DNA from: Oscillospiraceae bacterium
Lineage (GTDB): Bacteria; Bacillota; Clostridia; Oscillospirales; Oscillospiraceae
DNA: 18,711 nt
Reading direction: 5' to 3'
Assembly (NCBI GenBank): GCA_029009035.1
Contig: JAQXJQ010000074.1
Location: 1-18,711, forward strand
The notes beneath the pieces are model-generated. The model was not told where the DNA came from, did no database searches, and saw nothing but the letters and a program-made list of their open reading frames with translations. Position numbers and translations under genes: made by a program. Positions 15,743-18,711 of the stretch are shown here, one piece after another; the stretch's first letter is position 1; each line of letters opens with the position of its first letter.

Positions 15743-15961
15743 GATGTGTCGGCGGAGTGCCGGCTTGTCGGTCAAGCAAGTATCCCGAGCTCTGTCCTGC
15801 GCCGCTACTCCATATACATAGTGCCGCAGAGACACAAAAAGGAGGAAAATTCCGCACACCGGCGGTGTGGCAGTGTGGAGACCTGTCATAATGCTCCGGA
15901 GGTTTCACTCTTCCGGGGTGAGGAAGGAATTGCGGAGGCAGTCCTTTTACGGTGATGTATT
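15743..15961 (+). promoter_or_regulatory. Long structured 5' leader (candidate cis-regulatory RNA) of the MsmX-type gene
   Basis: About 219 nt with no convincing ORF but several compatible stems. A closing helix joins TGTGTC (15745-15750) with GACACA (15831-15836), continued by GCGG (15752-15755) with CCGC (15824-15827). Inside it is GCTTG/CAAGC (15763-15767, 15773-15777). Further hairpins are CACACC/GGTGTG (15855-15860, 15864-15869) and CCGGAGG/CTTCCGG (15896-15902, 15910-15916). The last is AAGGA/TCCTT (15924-15928, 15942-15946), which runs into TTTT like a weak terminator just before the modest GGTGA ribosome site at 15951-15955. An unused GGAGG lies at 15841-15845. I could not match it by eye to a known riboswitch, T-box or 6S RNA. 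Confidence 0.5.
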
Positions 15962-17077
15962 ATGGCAACTTTGTCCCTGAGAAATGTGAAGAAGATCTAT
16001 GACGGTGGGGTTGAGGCGGTCCACGCCTTCAATCTGGATGTGGCGGATCAGGAGTTTATCGTTTTGGTCGGCCCTTCCGGCTGCGGTAAGTCCACCACCC
16101 TGCGCATGATCGCGGGTCTGGAGGATATCTCCGCCGGTGAGTTCTACATCGACGACAAGCTGGTCAACGATGTGGAGCCCAAGGACCGTGACATTGCCAT
16201 GGTGTTTCAGAGCTACGCTCTGTACCCCCACATGACGGTGTACGACAACATGGCCTTTGCCCTGAAGCTGCGCAAGGTCCCCAAGGATGAGATCGACAAG
16301 CGTGTCCGCGAGGCTGCTGAGATCCTGGACATCACCCAGTATCTGGAGCGCAAGCCCAAGGCGCTCTCCGGCGGTCAGCGCCAGCGTGTGGCCATTGGCC
16401 GCGCCATCGTCCGCGAGCCCAAGGTCTTTTTGATGGATGAGCCTCTGTCCAACCTGGACGCCAAGCTGCGCAACCAGATGCGTGCTGAGATCATCAAGCT
16501 GCGCCAGCGCATCAACACCACCTTTATCTATGTGACCCATGACCAGACCGAGGCCATGACCCTGGGTGACCGCATTGTCATCATGAAGGATGGCTGGATC
16601 ATGCAGATCGGCACGCCTCAGGAGGTCTTTGACCACCCTGCCAACATCTTTGTGGCCGGCTTTATCGGAATGCCCCAGATGAACTTCTTCGGCGCCAAGC
16701 TGATCAAAAACGGCGATGCCTACTGCGTGGAGTGCAACGGCGCCAAGGTCGCTCTGGCCGATGACATCCAGAAGAAGCTGGCTGCCAACGGCGTGGAGGG
16801 CAAGGATATTATTCTGGGCTGCCGTCCCGAGCACATGGTGATCAAGGAAGCCGGGGAGGACACCATGGAGGCCACCGTGGATGTCTCCGAGATGATGGGC
16901 AGCGAGATCCATCTGCACCTGTCCTGCGGCGGCAAGGATGTGGTGGTCCGCGTTCCCACCACCGAGCTGGACGCCGACCAGCGCGGCGGCATGAGCTTCG
17001 GCACCAAGGTCAATCTGGCCATCCCCAGTGATCTGGTCCACCTCTTTGACCCCGAGACCGAGAAGAACCTGATCTGA
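15962..17077 (+). CDS. msmX: Multi-sugar ABC transporter ATP-binding protein, MsmX/MsiK/UgpC type
   Basis: A 371-residue single-domain ABC ATPase with the C-terminal regulatory (TOBE/MalK-like) domain of CUT1 sugar importers. All motifs are intact: Walker A GPSGCGKST (37-45), Q-loop in VFQSYALYPHM, signature LSGGQRQR (135-142), Walker B VFLMDE (155-160) and His193 in VTHDQTEAM. The C-terminal part contains ILGCRPEHM, usual for this family. In Gram-positive bacteria such an ATPase is encoded alone and shared by several oligosaccharide importers. Here too no matching receptor or permeases are adjacent: the importer in this window has its own dual-domain ATPase. It has its own promoter, a long leader and a terminator. 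The weak ribosome site and biased codons suggest control at the leader level and high expression. Confidence 0.93.
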   Translation: MATLSLRNVKKIYDGGVEAVHAFNLDVADQEFIVLVGPSGCGKSTTLRMIAGLEDISAGEFYIDDKLVNDVEPKDRDIAMVFQSYALYPHMTVYDNMAFALKLRKVPKDEIDKRVREAAEILDITQYLERKPKALSGGQRQRVAIGRAIVREPKVFLMDEPLSNLDAKLRNQMRAEIIKLRQRINTTFIYVTHDQTEAMTLGDRIVIMKDGWIMQIGTPQEVFDHPANIFVAGFIGMPQMNFFGAKLIKNGDAYCVECNGAKVALADDIQKKLAANGVEGKDIILGCRPEHMVIKEAGEDTMEATVDVSEMMGSEIHLHLSCGGKDVVVRVPTTELDADQRGGMSFGTKVNLAIPSDLVHLFDPETEKNLI

Positions 17078-17090
17078 GATCTGTACATCC

Positions 17091-17132
17091 CCGGCAGGCA
17101 GATGCGAAAGTACCTGCCTGCCGGTGTTTTTT
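17091..17132 (+). terminator. Rho-independent terminator after the MsmX-type gene
   Basis: CCGGCAGGCAG (17091-17101) pairs perfectly with CTGCCTGCCGG (17114-17124) over a 12-nt loop, and six T residues (17127-17132) follow after TG. Confidence 0.92.
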
Positions 17133-17157
17133 CAAATCTTTTCTGAGGTGAATTGAT

Positions 17158-17934
17158 ATGATCCGAGTGACCGTGTGGAACGAGTTCGTCCAGGAGCAAA
17201 TGGATGAAAAACGCTTTCCCTGTATGAAGGATTGGAAGCTGGATGAGCAGGCGCTCGCCTCCATTTCTGCCAATGCCCGCCGCATCCGCCAGGTGCACGG
17301 GGGCGCCATTCACAACACACTGCGCTGTGTGTTTGAGGAGGACGGACAGATCGAGGTGCGCCATGTGGGGACGCTGGAAATGGAGCAGTGCGGTCTCAGC
17401 GAGGATGTGCTGAAGGACACCGATGTGCTGGTCTGGTGGAGCCACGTGGCCCAGCAGGATGTGCCCGACGAGGTGGCGGCCCGGGTGGCGAGCCATGTGC
17501 AGAGGGGAATGGGGGTCATGTTCCTCCACTCGGCCCATATGTGCAAGCCCATGAACCGCCTGCTGGGGACGAGCTGTACCCTGCGCTGGCGGGAGGGGGA
17601 CACGGAAAACCTCTGGTGCTGCAACCCCACCCATCCCATTGCCGAAGGGGTGCCGGCGTGCATCCATCTGGAGAAGGAGGAGATGTACGGCGAGTTCTTT
17701 GACATCCCCACGCCGGATGAGCTGGTGTTCCTGGCCGGATTTGGCGGGGGAGAGGTGTTCCGCGCCGGGTGTGTCTGGAACCGTGGATATGGCCGTGTGT
17801 TCTACTTCCAGCCCGGTCATGAGACGAATGAAAGCTATTTGAACCCGGATATTCGCCGAATTCTCCGCAACGCCGTCCACTATCTTGCCAGACCGGAATA
17901 CCGGCGGGAGAAGCTGGAGTGCCTGCCCGTGTGA
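17158..17934 (+). CDS. thuA: ThuA family protein (trehalose utilisation-like)
   Basis: A 258-residue cytoplasmic protein of the ThuA family, with a class-I glutamine-amidotransferase-like fold. It starts with MIRVTVWNEF and contains DTDVLVWWSHVAQQDVPDEV (about 87-106), GMGVMFLHSAH (117-127), NPTHPIAEGVP (156-165) and GRVFYFQPGHETNESY (212-227), which are the conserved blocks of ThuA. In Rhizobium/Agrobacterium, ThuA works with the Gfo/Idh/MocA-type dehydrogenase ThuB in the 3-keto-trehalose route. Here a Gfo/Idh/MocA gene is found 11 kb upstream. ATG 17158 has GAGGTG 7 nt upstream. It lies 25 bp after a strong terminator with no clear promoter of its own. The reaction in this organism is unproven. 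Confidence 0.87.
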   Translation: MIRVTVWNEFVQEQMDEKRFPCMKDWKLDEQALASISANARRIRQVHGGAIHNTLRCVFEEDGQIEVRHVGTLEMEQCGLSEDVLKDTDVLVWWSHVAQQDVPDEVAARVASHVQRGMGVMFLHSAHMCKPMNRLLGTSCTLRWREGDTENLWCCNPTHPIAEGVPACIHLEKEEMYGEFFDIPTPDELVFLAGFGGGEVFRAGCVWNRGYGRVFYFQPGHETNESYLNPDIRRILRNAVHYLARPEYRREKLECLPV

Positions 17935-17961
17935 GGGCGAAAAAGCAGAACCGATATATGA

Positions 17962-18003
17962 AAAAGCGCATTGCCTCTACTGGTGTAAAGGCAATGCGCT
18001 TTT
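17962..18003 (+). terminator. Convergent bidirectional terminator between thuA and the epimerase gene
   Basis: AAAAGCGCATTGCC (17962-17975) pairs perfectly with GGCAATGCGCTTTT (17990-18003) around a 14-nt loop. It has an A-run on the left and a T-run on the right, so it works for the plus-strand thuA and the minus-strand epimerase gene, whose stop is 14 bp away. Confidence 0.9.
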
Positions 18004-18016
18004 CAGCGCTTTGGGG

Positions 18017-18711
18017 TCATTTCTGACCGTAATAGGCGTGGGCGCCGTGCTTGCGGAGGTAGTGCTTGTCCAGCAGCTCCTGCTGCATGGGGCCGTGGGA
18101 GGGCTCCAGCATGAGGGCGTGGAAGTTCATGAAGGCGCACTCCTCCATGACCACCGCGTTATGGACGGCATTGACGGGGTCCTTGCCCCAGGTAAAGGGG
18201 GCGTGGCCGTTGACCAGCACACCGGGGACGGCGATGGGGTCGATGTTTCGGCGCTCGAAGGTCTCGATGATGACCTTGCCGGTGTTCAGCTCGTAGCTGT
18301 CCCGATCCTCAGGCATGCCGATCTCCTCCGGAGTCATGAGGCGGGTACAGGGGATCTCCCCGTGGAAGTAGTCCCCGTGGGTGGTGCCCATGGCTGCAAT
18401 GCCGCGGCCTGCCTGGGCGAAGGAGGTGGCCCAGCGGGCGTGGGTGTGGACGATGCCGCCCAGCGCGGGCCAGGCCCGATAGAGGGCCAGATGGGTATCC
18501 GTGTCGCTGGAGGGCTTGTAGTGGCCGTCCACCACGGCTCCTGTGGCCAGATCCACCACCACCATATCCTCCGGTTTCATGGTCTCGTACTCCACGCCGG
18601 AGGGCTTGATGACCATAAGCCCCGTTTCCCGGTCGATGCCCGAGACATTGCCCCAGGTGAAGGTGACCATGCCGTATTTGGGCAGGAGCAGATTTGCCTC
18701 ACAGACCTGCT
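18017..18711 (-). CDS. araD: L-ribulose-5-phosphate 4-epimerase (AraD/UlaF/SgbE type), N-terminus outside window
   Basis: The minus-strand frame stays open to the window edge. Residues QVCEANLLLPKYG precede the internal Met at 18670, matching the usual 'q-V-l-e-A-N-l-a-L-p-k' start of AraD, so only about the first ten residues are missing. Family motifs are complete: TWGNVSGID, IKPSGVEYETM, SSDTDTHLALYRAWP, GGIVHTHARWAT (zinc-binding His-x-His), GTTHGDYFHGEIPCTR, GVLVNGHAPFTWG (third zinc His) and LLDKHYLRKHGAHAYYGQ at the C-terminus. The enzyme is a cytoplasmic zinc class-II-aldolase-like protein. It converts L-ribulose 5-phosphate to D-xylulose 5-phosphate, feeding pentoses into the pentose phosphate pathway. 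SgbE and UlaF have the same activity, so arabinose versus ascorbate/gulose context cannot be decided here. Confidence 0.94.
   Translation of the reverse strand, partial: QVCEANLLLPKYGMVTFTWGNVSGIDRETGLMVIKPSGVEYETMKPEDMVVVDLATGAVVDGHYKPSSDTDTHLALYRAWPALGGIVHTHARWATSFAQAGRGIAAMGTTHGDYFHGEIPCTRLMTPEEIGMPEDRDSYELNTGKVIIETFERRNIDPIAVPGVLVNGHAPFTWGKDPVNAVHNAVVMEECAFMNFHALMLEPSHGPMQQELLDKHYLRKHGAHAYYGQK

Noticed and set aside
13488..15908. 806-residue open frame on the minus strand opposite the flavoenzyme gene
   Set aside because: It is a mirror of strong codon bias in the plus-strand gene, is rich in His, Gly, Gln and Leu without any recognisable motif, runs across a terminator and leader, and has no supporting ribosome site.
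15746..15955. 69-residue open frame in the leader before the MsmX-type gene
   Set aside because: It would begin with a GTG only 3 nt after the expected transcription start, has no ribosome site or recognisable motif, and overlaps several RNA stems; a leader RNA explains the region better.
15743..15961. 6S RNA, T-box or a common riboswitch in the leader
   Set aside because: I looked for the T-box GGUGGNACCGCG, SAM, TPP, FMN, glycine, THF, c-di-GMP and fluoride signatures and saw none; the 5' and 3' ends do not pair as in 6S RNA. A covariance-model search could still change this.

Overview
The window reads as a GC-rich, low-repeat stretch of a Gram-positive anaerobe, most likely a gut Clostridia/Oscillospiraceae-type bacterium (inference). 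The grounds are strong AAGGAGG-type ribosome binding sites, sigma-A promoters, Rho-independent terminators, a lone MsmX-type sugar ATPase, a lipoprotein solute receptor and an Fe-S Old Yellow Enzyme. No rRNA, tRNA, CRISPR array, insertion sequence or phage gene was seen. Almost all of the DNA is coding.

Layout. (1) 1-3986: the end of a four-gene ABC operon of the gliding-motility (GldA/GldF/GldG) type with a DUF4340 membrane protein; the ATPase gene is cut by the window edge. (2) 4025-11163: a tightly packed catabolic and import unit. It holds a Gfo/Idh/MocA dehydrogenase, a xylose-isomerase-like TIM-barrel enzyme, a sugar-binding lipoprotein, a dual-domain RbsA/MglA-type ATPase and two different RbsC-type permeases, and it is closed by a terminator at 11178-11224. 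(3) 11243-13359: an MFS transporter overlapping an AraC-family regulator by 4 bp. (4) 13512-15623: a 703-residue FMN/FAD/4Fe-4S ene-reductase of the FadH/BaiCD type behind a short AT-rich regulatory region, then a strong terminator. (5) 15708-17132: a consensus promoter, a roughly 220-nt structured leader, an MsmX/UgpC-type ATPase and a terminator. (6) 17158-17934: a ThuA-family protein. (7) 18017-18711, minus strand: most of an AraD-type L-ribulose-5-phosphate 4-epimerase, separated from thuA by a convergent bidirectional terminator.

How the genes may work together (inference). A sugar, polyol or glycoside is imported by the RbsABC-like system and oxidised by the Gfo/Idh/MocA enzyme, then processed by the TIM-barrel enzyme. 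This pairing occurs in 3-keto-glycoside cleavage (including the C-glycoside DgpA/DgpC pair) and in inositol catabolism. The nearby ThuA protein (a family linked to 3-keto-disaccharide metabolism), the ene-reductase (a family that reduces conjugated enones of plant phenols, steroids and acyl groups) and the AraC/MFS pair make a glycoside-plus-aglycone degradation island an attractive but unproven reading. The most unusual sequence features are the highly asymmetric ATPase, the altered cofactor or metal motifs in three enzymes, and the structured leader in front of the MsmX-type gene.
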